NCBI GenBank assembly: GCA_021767245.1 | Contig: JAASTO010000002.1 | Span: 1 to 49,131 of the forward strand | Length of the DNA: 49,131 nt | Reading direction: 5' to 3' | Source: Balneolaceae bacterium | Lineage (GTDB): Bacteria; Bacteroidota; Rhodothermia; Balneolales; Balneolaceae | In this document: in pieces, positions 20,159 through 30,804 of the stretch | Layout: each line of letters begins with the position of its first letter | Position numbering within the stretch: position 1 is the first letter of the stretch | Notes under the pieces: model-generated | What the model was told of the DNA's origin: nothing | Databases searched by the model: none | The model's input: only the letters and a program-made list of their open reading frames with translations | Program-made: the position numbers and the translations under genes

Positions 20159-20986
20159 TTATGATTTTTTGTTAACTAAACGGGATGAACCTGCTTTTTC
20201 GTCTTCAGAAATCGAGATCTTTCCAAACCTTCTATCTCTGCCCTGATATGAACGAATGGCCTCGTATAATTCATCCCTGCGGAAATCCGGCCAATAGGTT
20301 TCAGTGATATATAATTCAGAATAAGCCAGCTGCCAAAGTAGAAAATTACTGATGCGGTATTCACCGCTGGTTCTGATGATCAGGTCCGGATCTGGCACAT
20401 CAGCTGTGGATAAATGATCCCCTATCATCTGATCGTTGATAAGTTCAGGGTCCAAACGTCCTTCTTTGACATGCGTCGCGATCTTTTTAACAGCTTCTGT
20501 GATGTCCCAACGACCGGAATAGCTCAAGGCAAGACAAAGTTCAAGCCTGTTGTTATCTTTGGTGAGTTCAATAGCTTCTTTCAGCTCGGTTTGGCAACTT
20601 TGAGGAAAACGGTCAAGTTGACCAATGGTGGATAGCCTGATATCATTTTTATTGAGGTTCTCAGCTTCTTTTCTCAAAGAGGATACCAAAAGCTTCATCA
20701 ATCCCCTAACTTCAGTGGAAGGCCTTCCCCAATTTTCGGTGGAGAATGCATAGAGCGTCAGGTATTTGACTCCAAGCTGTGCACACGATTCCGTGATATC
20801 ACGAACAGAGTCGACCCCAACTTTATGACCGTGCAAACGAATGCTGCCCTTATTTTTCGCCCACCTACCATTACCGTCCATGATAATGGCAATGTGCAGA
20901 GGAATTTCCCCGGAATTCTTAAGAATTTCCTGGTTCTGTTTATCCTCTTCAGTCTGTATTTGTTTTGTTATTGTAAGCTCTTTCAA
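20159..20986 (-). CDS. uppS: Isoprenyl transferase (undecaprenyl diphosphate synthase)
   Basis: HIAIIMDGNGRWAKNKG, RLHGHKVGVDSVRDI, LTLYAFSTENWGRP, DLIIRTSGEYRISNFLLWQLAYSELYIT. Confidence 0.97.
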   Translation of the reverse strand: MKELTITKQIQTEEDKQNQEILKNSGEIPLHIAIIMDGNGRWAKNKGSIRLHGHKVGVDSVRDITESCAQLGVKYLTLYAFSTENWGRPSTEVRGLMKLLVSSLRKEAENLNKNDIRLSTIGQLDRFPQSCQTELKEAIELTKDNNRLELCLALSYSGRWDITEAVKKIATHVKEGRLDPELINDQMIGDHLSTADVPDPDLIIRTSGEYRISNFLLWQLAYSELYITETYWPDFRRDELYEAIRSYQGRDRRFGKISISEDEKAGSSRLVNKKS

Positions 20987-21051
20987 ATGATTTTCAGGCT
21001 GGTTTTGAAGCTTTGAAAATTAGAGCTTTGATCGTCCTTTATCAAGGTCTA

Positions 21052-21525
21052 TTAATTTAATCGATTCGTTAGTTTTTGCTCAACGGATATCATTTCCAGC
21101 AGAGCTAAAGCGGCCTCACCGCCTTTGTTGCCCTTCTCGCCGGCCCGTTCAAGGGCTTGTTTTACATCATCCGTAGTAAGAACTCCAAAGGCTATGGGTT
21201 TATTATGTTTTAATATGAGATCGGTGATACCACGGTTTACCGCGTCACAGACATATTCAAAGTGCGGGGTTCCACCGCGAATAACCACACCGAGAGCAAT
21301 CACACCATCAACCTCCCTGTTTTGAATAAGTTTCTGAACCGCAAGAGGGATCTCATAGGAACCGGGGCACCTAATCACCGTTATATCATCATCCTGAATG
21401 CCATTCGATTTGAGAGCTTTGAGTGCTCCATCAAGCATTTTGTCGGTGATCATTGAATTCCATCGGGATACTACAATTCCGATTTTGGATGTTCCTGGTG
21501 TGGTTGAACCTTCTATCATTTCCAT
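21052..21525 (-). CDS. ribH: 6,7-dimethyl-8-ribityllumazine synthase
   Basis: IGIVVSRWNSMITDKMLDGAL; RCPGSYEIPLAVQKL; ALGVVIRGGTPHFEYVCD. Confidence 0.97.
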   Translation of the reverse strand: MEMIEGSTTPGTSKIGIVVSRWNSMITDKMLDGALKALKSNGIQDDDITVIRCPGSYEIPLAVQKLIQNREVDGVIALGVVIRGGTPHFEYVCDAVNRGITDLILKHNKPIAFGVLTTDDVKQALERAGEKGNKGGEAALALLEMISVEQKLTNRLN

Positions 21526-21529
21526 GTTA

Positions 21530-22381
21530 CTAATCTTTTAATTCAATAATATTTTTGCGCTGACTCGTCATCCTTTTAATCTTATCCACGTACTTGTAGG
21601 CAATAGTGACAACGCCCAAATTCGTATATCCGGCATTCAAACCTTCATGGGTATCACTGCCTCCTGTCATCAATAGACCCTGTTCCTCACACATTTCAGT
21701 GTACTTTTTTTGAAGAGCATAATTATGACTGGGGTGGATACACTCGATGCCATCCATTCCGGCTTCTACAAATTTCTTAACCTCTTCAGAAGAATACAAC
21801 CTCCCCGGATGAGCCAAAATACAAGCCCCCCCTACATTTTTCACGATCTCGATAACCTCCCTGTAATCGGGATAGGTATTTTCTATGGTACCAAGTTTCT
21901 GATTGCTTAAGTACCTGATGAAAGCTTCTTTCGGGCTGCTTACATAGCCTTTTTGAGTGAGAACCCGAGCCAGATGAGGTCTCCCGATGTTTGCACCGTT
22001 TGCTTCGGCCCACACTTCATCATAATCCACATCCACGCCGGCCTTTTGAACCGTTGCGATGATCCCTTTGATCCGTTTACTCCTTGCTTTGCGCTGTTCA
22101 CTCAAGAATTTTTCCAAATAATCGGTATCCGGATCAAAATAATAGGCTAAGATATGGGCTTCTTTATCATTTATGGTTGAAGTGATCTCACAACCCGAAA
22201 TAAGTTCAACCTCTAACTCCTCTGCTTTTTCCCTGGCCTGATGGTATCCTTTGTAGGTATCGTGGTCTGTAATGGAGACAGCCTTTAGCTTCTTTTCTTT
22301 TGCCAGCTCTATAACTTCGGTTGGCGCCAGCTTTCCATCAGAACAGGTGGTATGAATGTGCAGATCAGCTTTAGGAAGCAT
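21530..22381 (-). CDS. PHP domain phosphoesterase (YciV/RNase AM-like)
   Basis: KADLHIHTTCSDGKLAPTEVIELAKEKKLKAVSITDHDT; CILAHPGR; GGSDTHEG. Confidence 0.9.
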   Translation of the reverse strand: MLPKADLHIHTTCSDGKLAPTEVIELAKEKKLKAVSITDHDTYKGYHQAREKAEELEVELISGCEITSTINDKEAHILAYYFDPDTDYLEKFLSEQRKARSKRIKGIIATVQKAGVDVDYDEVWAEANGANIGRPHLARVLTQKGYVSSPKEAFIRYLSNQKLGTIENTYPDYREVIEIVKNVGGACILAHPGRLYSSEEVKKFVEAGMDGIECIHPSHNYALQKKYTEMCEEQGLLMTGGSDTHEGLNAGYTNLGVVTIAYKYVDKIKRMTSQRKNIIELKD

Positions 22382-22384
22382 CTT

Positions 22385-24031
22385 CTATTCCCCGGATAAA
22401 ATGTTGGTGTACCGGGTATTGTTTTGGATGATATTCAATGCCTCACTGACTTCCGGATCCGAATTTATTCCGGCTCTTATCTTACCCATCTGCCCCTCAT
22501 ATCTGGAGGTTATCTCAAGAAAAAGTTGTTGTTTGATATCCGAGGATTCTCTTTCGAACATAAGCTCTTTTTCACGGTTTATGGTTGCCTGGAGATCCTC
22601 AAGGTGAGATTCTGTTCCCTTATAATTTTTGATCTGTTCAGTAAGTTGAGCCAACAACTTTTCAGAATCTGTTGAAAATTTAAAATCACGTTCTTTCAGG
22701 AAATCTTTGAATTCTTTATACACAGATTCGGGCAGTTCCGGATATTCAAAGCTCTCATTCTTAGCTTCAAACTCAGTAGCAAAATCGAAGTAAGATCCGG
22801 TTTGCATCAAGGCCACTTCAAGAATACTTGGCTTCTCACCGGCCGTTTCAAGGTCCGGTTCAATTCCCCTTCCTTCAAATACAACCCGGCCGTTACGAGT
22901 ACGGAACTCACGCTTCGAGCTATCAGCATTCATAACAACCGCATTCCTTCCCTGATGGGTATATTGTACTGCCTGTATACTCCGTCCACTCGGGATATAA
23001 TACCTCGAAATGGTGATCTTCAGTGATGTGTTGTAAGGCAAAGGTTTTACTACCTGAACCAATCCTTTTCCAAAACTTTGTTCCCCAAGTATAACAGCTC
23101 GGTCAAGGTCCTGCAAAGCGCCGGCTACCACTTCAGAGGCACTTGCACTTCCTCCGTTCATCAAGATAACCACTGGTTTTTCAAACATGACGGGTTCTTC
23201 AGTAGCAAAGGTCTGATTATACTCGGAAACCCTGCCTCTGATATCTACCACAGTAAGCCCGGGTTCGACAAACTTATCAATAATGGCCACAGCTTCCTGA
23301 AGTATTCCACCTGGGTTATCCCTCAGGTCCAGTACAAGCCCATTTAATTCCTTTTGCCCGGATAGTTCTTCGATGGACCTTCGGACCTCTTCAGCGGAAT
23401 TCGTACCAAACTGACTTAGGCGAATGTAGCCGGTATTTTCAGCCTCACCGATCAAACCTGCATACGAAATATTGGTCACCTCAATGCTCTCTCTTGTAAT
23501 CGTAAAATCGAGTACCTGATCCATTCCAAAACGTTTAATACTAAGTGTTACATCAGAGCCAACCTCTCCGCTGGTCAGCGTATTCACTTCCTCGGGTTGT
23601 AATCCTTCCGTGGAAACTCCATCTACCGCAACGATCACATCGCCTGCACGTATTCCAACTTCGTCAGCAGGACCTCCATCTACCGGTGCCACAACAACCA
23701 CTTCGCCATCACGGTAACCGGCTTCAATACCAATACCGGCATAATTACCTCGCGACATGATCTCAGATTGTTCGTTCTGAGATTCATTGAACATAACCGT
23801 ATAAGGATCCAGTGTTTCCAGCATGGCATCGATTCCTGTACGCATCAGCACTTCAGGATCAACCTCATCCACATACTCCAAGGCTACATTTTCATAGGCT
23901 TTACTGAAAATGCTGAAGTTCTTTTTTATCAGAAAATAGATATCGGTCTGTTGCGCAAGTAGCCCTGCTGAGGCAATAGCGATAACTATCCCGGTAACTA
24001 AAACACGTGATTTGGTTTTGATTAGAGCCAT
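22385..24031 (-). CDS. C-terminal processing S41 family peptidase with PDZ domain
   Basis: PDZ (GDVIVAVDGVSTEG), LVLDLRDNPGGILQEAVAI, MNGGSASASEVVAGALQDLDRAVILGEQSFGKGLVQ. Confidence 0.95.
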   Translation of the reverse strand: MALIKTKSRVLVTGIVIAIASAGLLAQQTDIYFLIKKNFSIFSKAYENVALEYVDEVDPEVLMRTGIDAMLETLDPYTVMFNESQNEQSEIMSRGNYAGIGIEAGYRDGEVVVVAPVDGGPADEVGIRAGDVIVAVDGVSTEGLQPEEVNTLTSGEVGSDVTLSIKRFGMDQVLDFTITRESIEVTNISYAGLIGEAENTGYIRLSQFGTNSAEEVRRSIEELSGQKELNGLVLDLRDNPGGILQEAVAIIDKFVEPGLTVVDIRGRVSEYNQTFATEEPVMFEKPVVILMNGGSASASEVVAGALQDLDRAVILGEQSFGKGLVQVVKPLPYNTSLKITISRYYIPSGRSIQAVQYTHQGRNAVVMNADSSKREFRTRNGRVVFEGRGIEPDLETAGEKPSILEVALMQTGSYFDFATEFEAKNESFEYPELPESVYKEFKDFLKERDFKFSTDSEKLLAQLTEQIKNYKGTESHLEDLQATINREKELMFERESSDIKQQLFLEITSRYEGQMGKIRAGINSDPEVSEALNIIQNNTRYTNILSGE

Positions 24032-24037
24032 AAATTA

Positions 24038-26047
24038 TTAATTGGCTGAGATCCGTAAAGTCTGACCTACATATATTCGGTTTCCGGAGATATTATTCAG
24101 TCTTCTAAGTTCGCTAAGTCCCACTCCAAAACTTTCGGCTATTTCACTTAAGGTATCATTCTGTTTAACCGTGTAAGTGGTATAGCTTCCATCCGTTCCG
24201 GTAGCAGCTGATGCAATAAAGATATTTTCTCCTCTGCGTTGCTTTCTCTCTATCTCCTGTTTTTCAGCATAACTCATGTCATCTATCTTAGAATAATGAG
24301 CCAGTCGGCTGTCGGGTACATGAACCGTCAGGCTTTGCCCAACACGGATGGTATTGCCGATGCCATTCCAGCTTCTGATATTCCAGGCACGCACATCAAA
24401 CCATTCAGCAATATGGCCTACCGTATCACCGGTTTTTACTTTATAGGTCACCGCAGTGGTATTTGCCGGAGCTGAAGCAGTTCTTGAAGAACTTCTGCTT
24501 GTGTTTACACTTCGCTGCTGGTTGGTTGGTTGATTGGCAGATATCTGCGAGGCACTGCCACGGGGTAAGGGCACCACGATCTTTTGTCCCGGATAAATGG
24601 TGCTCGAGAGATTTTCATTTGATCCATAAAGTCCGGCTACAGTGGTTCCGTATTTTCGGGCAATAATACCCAATGATTCACCACGACGCACGGTATGCAT
24701 AGTGATATTCTGACTGCGATTTTCTTTAGGAATTTCATTGTAAGCAGCTAAAAACTCCTGTTTATTTACGTTAGTTGGCACTTTTAAGGGGTATTTATTG
24801 CCCGGAGGGGTGGCCCAGCGCAGTAACTCAGGGTTATATTCTTTCAGTTCCTCAACCGTGATACCGGCTGCGTTCGCAAGGTCAGTCAATTCCATCAACC
24901 CATCAACTTCGATCACTTCATAAGAATACGGTTCTCCGGGATAGGACTTCTGAAAACCAAATTCTTCAGGGTTCATGCCGATCATAGTAGTGGCTATAAA
25001 GCCCGGTACGTACCCACGGGTTTCTCTTGGCAGATATGGATAAGCGGCCCAGTAATCTTCCACCCCACCCGCTCTGCGTATGGCACGTTTTAAACCACGC
25101 GGACTGATATTATAGTTGGCCATAGCCAGGTGCCAGTCGCCCCAGATATTGTAAAGATCTTTCAGGTGTCGCGCAGCTGCACGGGTTGCTTTTTCAGGAT
25201 CACGGCGTTCATCTACCCACCAGTTTACTTCAAGCCCATATACCGAACCGGTCGCTCGTATGAACTGCCACATGCCCACAGCTGCGGCCCAACTTCGTGC
25301 ATTCGGGTTCAAACCACTTTCAATAAAGGCCAGATAGGTTAATTCCTCAGGTGCTCCCTCTTCCCGAAAGATCTTACGCATCATAGGCTGATACTTGACC
25401 GCACGGGTCAGCCAGGTTTCCATTACTTCAGGTCTGCGCAATGTATAATACACTAAATGGCGATTGACCTTATCGTTTTGGATGAGCGGCACATCGGTCT
25501 TATTGAAATTGAGATCATCCGGAAAATCATAATTATCCACCATCCAGCTGTCATCTTCAGAAAATAATTCCTGCTGAACCGTAAATATCTCACCTTGTGC
25601 TTCATTTCCGGTTTCATTGATCCCATAAAACTCTCGGTATTCTGAAATCACAGATCGATACAACTCATTGAATCTTCTGTCCCCACTGATCTCAGGGTAT
25701 TCATCCAATAAACTCTGAGTTGAAGTTAAAGCATTGTTGATCTGATTTTCAGCTTCAAGCGGATCGTTGTTAACCTGAGCCTCCAGTGCCCTTACGTGTA
25801 TCTTATATATATTAGCGATCCTGCTCATCACATCTTTCTGAAAGCCATCCAGTTCCTGCATGGCAGGCTGTTTTTGAAGTCCTTCCTCAGCACCAATTCC
25901 CTGCATCGGGTTTTGATAATCAAGCAGCCTTAAAGGCATATCGTCAATTTCTATGGTAATGGTTGAGTCCTGCTGTGCCACAAGTCCTGTTGATAGAACT
26001 GCACACACAAGTAGCGTGAAAAAGGATTTGGGTAACAAATTTTGCAT
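24038..26047 (-). CDS. Membrane-bound lytic murein transglycosylase D-like, three C-terminal LysM domains
   Basis: SLT domain (YLAFIESGLNPNARSWAAAVGMWQFIRATGSVYGLEVNWWVDERRDPEKATRAAARHL) and three LysM motifs (TVRRGESL, KVKTGDTV, TVKQNDTL). Confidence 0.95.
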   Translation of the reverse strand: MQNLLPKSFFTLLVCAVLSTGLVAQQDSTITIEIDDMPLRLLDYQNPMQGIGAEEGLQKQPAMQELDGFQKDVMSRIANIYKIHVRALEAQVNNDPLEAENQINNALTSTQSLLDEYPEISGDRRFNELYRSVISEYREFYGINETGNEAQGEIFTVQQELFSEDDSWMVDNYDFPDDLNFNKTDVPLIQNDKVNRHLVYYTLRRPEVMETWLTRAVKYQPMMRKIFREEGAPEELTYLAFIESGLNPNARSWAAAVGMWQFIRATGSVYGLEVNWWVDERRDPEKATRAAARHLKDLYNIWGDWHLAMANYNISPRGLKRAIRRAGGVEDYWAAYPYLPRETRGYVPGFIATTMIGMNPEEFGFQKSYPGEPYSYEVIEVDGLMELTDLANAAGITVEELKEYNPELLRWATPPGNKYPLKVPTNVNKQEFLAAYNEIPKENRSQNITMHTVRRGESLGIIARKYGTTVAGLYGSNENLSSTIYPGQKIVVPLPRGSASQISANQPTNQQRSVNTSRSSSRTASAPANTTAVTYKVKTGDTVGHIAEWFDVRAWNIRSWNGIGNTIRVGQSLTVHVPDSRLAHYSKIDDMSYAEKQEIERKQRRGENIFIASAATGTDGSYTTYTVKQNDTLSEIAESFGVGLSELRRLNNISGNRIYVGQTLRISAN

Positions 26048-26147
26048 GTAGATGAGTATGGTTTTATAAATTGCGCTTTAAAGTACTAAATAATGAACTG
26101 AATTGGGAATTGAACTCAGAACTCCAAACGATCTGAACTCCTAATAA

Positions 26148-27866
26148 TTACTCGCTAATTGGAATGTCATTGCGTTCGGTAAGCATCTTTTCTTGACCCG
26201 TCCATTGCTGGGCCAAAGGCCACCTTCGTCCCGTACCAAATGCCTTTGCTGACATTTTTAGTCCCGGGGGCGCCTGGAACCGTTTGTGTTCGTTCAAATC
26301 AACCAATCTGATGACCTTATCCACCAGATCGCCGTCAAATCCGGTGTTAATGATCTGCTGTCTTGAACATTGTTGTTCAATATAGTATTTGAGAATGGCA
26401 TCCAATGTTCCGTACTCCGGCAAAGAATCTAAGTCTTTTTGATCCGGCCGTAATTCGGCACTTGGCGGCTTGTTGATAATATTTTCAGGAATGACTTCTT
26501 TCTTATAGTATTCCTTATTCAGCCATTTACATACCTCAAATACTTCTGTCTTGTAAAGATCTGAGATCACGGATAATCCACCTGCCATGTCGCCATACAA
26601 TGTACAGTATCCGACGGCCATCTCAGATTTATTACCGGTATTCAACAACATATACCCGAATTTGTTAGCCAGAGCCATCAGGATCACCCCTCTTGAACGG
26701 CTCTGAAGATTTTCTTCGGTTACACCAAATTCTGTGCCCTCAAACTCCGGTTTAAGAGCTTCAGTAAAAGATTCATAGATATCTTTGATTGGAATCTCGA
26801 GCAATTTTATACCAAGATTTTTGGCCAGCTCCTTTGAATCACTGACACTGCCTTCTGTTGAAAATTCAGATGGCATCGTTACAGCGATCACGTTATCTGA
26901 ACCCAATGCTTCTTTGGCAATTACAGCTGTAAGGGCTGAATCGATCCCCCCACTCAGGCCTAATATAACTTTATTTGCCGCTTTAGTTTTAGTAAGATAG
27001 TCCTTAACCCCTAAGATCAAACCTTCAAATATCGCTTCTTCAATAAATGGGTTCTTGAGGGTCTCAGAAACGTCCGTTACAGGAATGATCGAACCTTTTT
27101 TTACTTCCAGTTCGATATCCAGAATATCCTCCACAAAGCGTTTTGAACGGGCGACCAACATGCCTGTGTTATCAAAAGCCATTGAATCACCGTCAAATAC
27201 AAGCTCCGTTTGTGCTCCAACCTGATTGACATACAGCAAAGGTAACTCAAGTCCCACGGCGTGTTTTTGAAGCATATTCTTGCGAGTCACCGGTTTATTC
27301 TTATTGAATGGAGAAGCCGAAATATTTATGATCACTTCTGCTCCTTTTTCTGCAAGGATCTCTGCGGGATTCACTGAGTATGTATGATACTGAATGTCAT
27401 TATCATTGAACCAGATATCCTCACAAACAGTGACCCCCATTTTCACACCGTTGATCTCTACCGGTTCGAAATCATTACCCGGCTCAAAATATCGCAGATC
27501 GTCAAACACATCGTAAGTGGGCAATAGCGCTTTATGAACCCGCTCAATTTCTTCCCCATTTTGTGCAATGATAGCTGAATTATAAATTCCTCTACCAACC
27601 TTAGACTGATTTTCTGTGATCGAGCCAAAGATAACGGTCATATCACCAATAGCTCCTACGATCTCATCATTCATCTGATAAAGCAGATCTCTGAATACCT
27701 GCCGTTCAAGCAAGTCCATGGGGGGATAACCACAAGTTACCAATTCAGGTAACAACAAGAGTTCAATTCCATCCTCCTCAGCATTATTAATGGACTGAAG
27801 GATTCGATCGCGGTTACCACTCAGATCACCAATTACCGGATTTATTTGCTCAAGTCTGATTCGCAC
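26148..27866 (-). CDS. nadE: Glutamine-dependent NAD+ synthetase
   Basis: N-terminal nitrilase domain (LLPELVTCGYPPMDL, VTVCEDIWF) plus synthetase domain (VILGLSGGIDSALTAVIA, NTGNKSEMAVGYCTLYGDMAGGLSVISDLYKTEV, PPSAELRPDQKDLDSLP). Confidence 0.96.
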   Translation of the reverse strand: MRIRLEQINPVIGDLSGNRDRILQSINNAEEDGIELLLLPELVTCGYPPMDLLERQVFRDLLYQMNDEIVGAIGDMTVIFGSITENQSKVGRGIYNSAIIAQNGEEIERVHKALLPTYDVFDDLRYFEPGNDFEPVEINGVKMGVTVCEDIWFNDNDIQYHTYSVNPAEILAEKGAEVIINISASPFNKNKPVTRKNMLQKHAVGLELPLLYVNQVGAQTELVFDGDSMAFDNTGMLVARSKRFVEDILDIELEVKKGSIIPVTDVSETLKNPFIEEAIFEGLILGVKDYLTKTKAANKVILGLSGGIDSALTAVIAKEALGSDNVIAVTMPSEFSTEGSVSDSKELAKNLGIKLLEIPIKDIYESFTEALKPEFEGTEFGVTEENLQSRSRGVILMALANKFGYMLLNTGNKSEMAVGYCTLYGDMAGGLSVISDLYKTEVFEVCKWLNKEYYKKEVIPENIINKPPSAELRPDQKDLDSLPEYGTLDAILKYYIEQQCSRQQIINTGFDGDLVDKVIRLVDLNEHKRFQAPPGLKMSAKAFGTGRRWPLAQQWTGQEKMLTERNDIPISE

Positions 27867-28006
27867 AATATTCTCATAGTTTTGTTAAGTAAGTAAGATA
27901 AGGAGATGAGAGGTAAAGTGAGCCGATTCGATCCCGAATTTTGATTCAAGTTTTTAACCTGAATTTCCTGGATAGAACCGTGTGCTCTCATTATCGAAAG
28001 TTGTGA

Positions 28007-29404
28007 TCACTTGACGTAAACCGTTTTGGCGTTCACAAACTCCCGAATTCCGTAGAGGCTCAACTCTCGCCCATAGCCTGATTGTTTGATCCCTCCAAAT
28101 GGTAATCTCGGGTCAGATTTCACAAATTCGTTGACAAAACAACAACCGGCTTCCAGCTGTGTCGCAGCGATCTGTTCTGCCCGCTTTACATCTTTTGAAA
28201 ATACGGCAGCTCCAAGACCGAAATTTGTATCATTGGCTGTTTTTATTGCCTCAGATTCATCCTTCACTTTGATGATGGCAGCTACCGGACCAAATAATTC
28301 CTCTTCATACGCCGGCATACCGGGCCCCACATTTTCAAGAATAGTTACAGGATAGAAGGCCCCTTTTCCATCCGGTTTCTCTCCACCAAGTGTGATCCGG
28401 GCTCCTTTTTCTACACTTTGTTGTACCTGATCGTGGAGTTCATCCCGAAGGTCTTTTCTGGCCTGTGGCCCAATATCGGTTCCATCCTCGAACGGATCGC
28501 CAACTTTTTTAGACTTCATGACGCGTGTGAATTCTTCCACGAACTCTTCATAAACATCTTCTACAACGATAAAACGCTTGGCGGCGATACAGCTTTGACC
28601 ACTGTTAATGAGCCGGGAAGTAGCACAGGTTTCTGCTGCTTGTTTGACATCAGCATCTTCCAGTATGATGTACGGGTCGCTGCCTCCAAGTTCCAGAACG
28701 GTTTTCTTGAGAACTTCTCCGGCTTGAGCGGCCACTGCTTTTCCGGCCCGTGTACTTCCGGTGAGCGTAACGGCAGCAATTCCCTCATGCTGTATCACTT
28801 CCTTCATCCCTGTTTTATCACGAACTATGGTCCTGAACAATTCCTTGGGAATACCTGCTTCATGAATGATCTTCTCGATCTCAAGTGCACAACCGGTAGT
28901 GTTTTCTGAATGCTTCAGGATGGCTCCGTTTCCGGCCATAAGTGCAGGAGCAGCAAATCGGAAAAGCTGCCAAAATGGGAAGTTCCATGGCATGATCGCA
29001 AGAATAACTCCAAGCGGATTGAAGGTGACATAGCTTTTGGAAGCATCCGTTTCGATCATATCGTCATCCAAAAATGAGGCGGCTTGGTCAGCATAATATT
29101 CACATACCCAGGCGCATTTTTCGGCTTCACCAACTCCCTGTGATAGGGGTTTCCCCATCTCCTTTGCCATCATTTCGGCCAGCTCATGCTTCCGCCCTTT
29201 CAGGATTTCTGCCACTTTCCTGAGATGTTCAGCTCTTTTTTCAAAGCTCTTGTTTTTCCATTCTTGTTGAGCTGAATTAGCTTTTTGGATGATGGAATCA
29301 ATTTCTTCCATCTCCATTTCCTGATACTCTTTGAGCGTTTTTCCGGTGGCAGGATCGATGGTCTTCATGATCAATTTGTTGTCTTTGATTTCTTTCATAT
29401 TCAA
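28007..29404 (-). CDS. NAD(P)-dependent aldehyde dehydrogenase, succinate-semialdehyde dehydrogenase-like
   Basis: IMPWNFPFWQLFRFAAPALMAGN, TGSTRAGKAVAAQAG, LELGGSDPYIIL, SGQSCIAAKR, LPFGGIKQSGYGRELS. Confidence 0.9.
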   Translation of the reverse strand: MNMKEIKDNKLIMKTIDPATGKTLKEYQEMEMEEIDSIIQKANSAQQEWKNKSFEKRAEHLRKVAEILKGRKHELAEMMAKEMGKPLSQGVGEAEKCAWVCEYYADQAASFLDDDMIETDASKSYVTFNPLGVILAIMPWNFPFWQLFRFAAPALMAGNGAILKHSENTTGCALEIEKIIHEAGIPKELFRTIVRDKTGMKEVIQHEGIAAVTLTGSTRAGKAVAAQAGEVLKKTVLELGGSDPYIILEDADVKQAAETCATSRLINSGQSCIAAKRFIVVEDVYEEFVEEFTRVMKSKKVGDPFEDGTDIGPQARKDLRDELHDQVQQSVEKGARITLGGEKPDGKGAFYPVTILENVGPGMPAYEEELFGPVAAIIKVKDESEAIKTANDTNFGLGAAVFSKDVKRAEQIAATQLEAGCCFVNEFVKSDPRLPFGGIKQSGYGRELSLYGIREFVNAKTVYVK

Positions 29405-29554
29405 ACAGTTAGTGGAGTGTAGGAATTCCGAAACTACTTTACCACAAATTCAATTATACAGAAGAAGCTGAGTTAACCGATATGGGCAGATGGTTTTTTA
29501 ACTTACAAATTCATTACTGTAACGACCCACCATTTCGGTGTTATACATGTTCCA

Positions 29555-30733
29555 CTACAAATTATTTTCTATAGCTTTCAAAATGGTATCCAGCACTTCG
29601 TTGAGCAATTCATCCTCTATAATGAGCGGTGGAGCAAGGCGAACGAGGGTATTTGAATGAAGGGTCCAGCCAAGTAATATACCTTTGTCAAAGCACTCCT
29701 CAACGACGTTTTTGGTAAGTTCCCAGCTTTCCAGCTGCAAACCCAGCATGGCACCTTTACCGCGGACCTCCACAATTCCTTTCCCTTTTAGTTTTTTCTT
29801 AACGGTCTTCTCGATATCCAATGCCCGCTGCAGGTAATCTCCATCAAGCAGTTCCTTTAAATTGGCAAATGCCGCAGCCGCAGAAACAGGATGACCACCA
29901 AATGTTGTGACATGATTAAGTGGAGGATCGTACTTAAAGCTCTGGAATATTTCCTTTGAAGAAACAAACCCACCGATAGGCATACCTCCCCCCATCGCCT
30001 TAGCCATGCACAGTATATCCGGCACAACCTCATAATCCTGAAAGGCAAACAAGCTTCCGGTTCGCCCAAAACCACTTTGGATCTCATCAAAGATCAACAA
30101 AGCGCCGGCTTCATCACATCGTTTCCTAATCTCCTGCAGCCACTCTTTTTGAGCCGGAATGATACCTCCCTCCCCTTGAATCGGCTCCATGATGACCGCG
30201 GCAGTTTGTTTATCGATCAGGTTCAAATTCTTCCCTGAATTAAAATCCAGAAAATGCACATCCGGCAGTAACGGCAGGTATGGGTCGCGGTACACATCCC
30301 GCCCGGTTACACTTAAAGAGCCATGCGTATCGCCGTGATAGCTGTTTTTAAAACCAATAAGCTTGGTCCGGCCGGTGTATTTTTTTGCAAGCTTTAGTGC
30401 CCCTTCCGTAGCTTCAGTTCCGGAGTTAACCAAGTATATCTGCTCAAGTTTGTCCGGTAGATTTGACATTAACAGTTCTGCAAAATCAACCTGTGGCTTT
30501 TGCACTAACTCTCCATACACCATGACGTGCAAATGTTTATCCACTTGTTCGTGAATAGCATCCACTACCCTTGGATGCCTGTGCCCCAGGCTGCTTACAG
30601 CAATTCCGGATATAAAATCAGTGAAGCGTTTGCCATCGGTTGTGTATATGAACGGCCCTTCGGCGTGACTGACTTCCAGTCCCATGGGGGCCTCACTGGT
30701 TTGGGCTATATGGCGAAGAAATTTTTTCAGCAT
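29555..30733 (-). CDS. Class III PLP-dependent aminotransferase (acetylornithine/ornithine aminotransferase-like)
   Basis: NSGTEATEGALKLAKKYTGRTKLIGFKNSYHGDTHGSLS; LLIFDEIQSGFGRTGSLFAFQ; ILCMAKAMGGGMPIGGFVS. Confidence 0.88.
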   Translation of the reverse strand: MLKKFLRHIAQTSEAPMGLEVSHAEGPFIYTTDGKRFTDFISGIAVSSLGHRHPRVVDAIHEQVDKHLHVMVYGELVQKPQVDFAELLMSNLPDKLEQIYLVNSGTEATEGALKLAKKYTGRTKLIGFKNSYHGDTHGSLSVTGRDVYRDPYLPLLPDVHFLDFNSGKNLNLIDKQTAAVIMEPIQGEGGIIPAQKEWLQEIRKRCDEAGALLIFDEIQSGFGRTGSLFAFQDYEVVPDILCMAKAMGGGMPIGGFVSSKEIFQSFKYDPPLNHVTTFGGHPVSAAAAFANLKELLDGDYLQRALDIEKTVKKKLKGKGIVEVRGKGAMLGLQLESWELTKNVVEECFDKGILLGWTLHSNTLVRLAPPLIIEDELLNEVLDTILKAIENNL

Positions 30734-30804
30734 GTAATTTCAGATCGAATGTTTTTCATGAGACATCTGTGACAAGGTAATAGTACAATAAATTATTGAA
30801 CGGC

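Noticed and set aside
28007-30733. A GABA degradation (gabT-gabD) operon
   Set aside because: The aldehyde dehydrogenase and class III aminotransferase are adjacent but separated by a 150-bp gap, and the aminotransferase looks at least as close to acetylornithine/ornithine types; substrate assignment is not supported by sequence alone.
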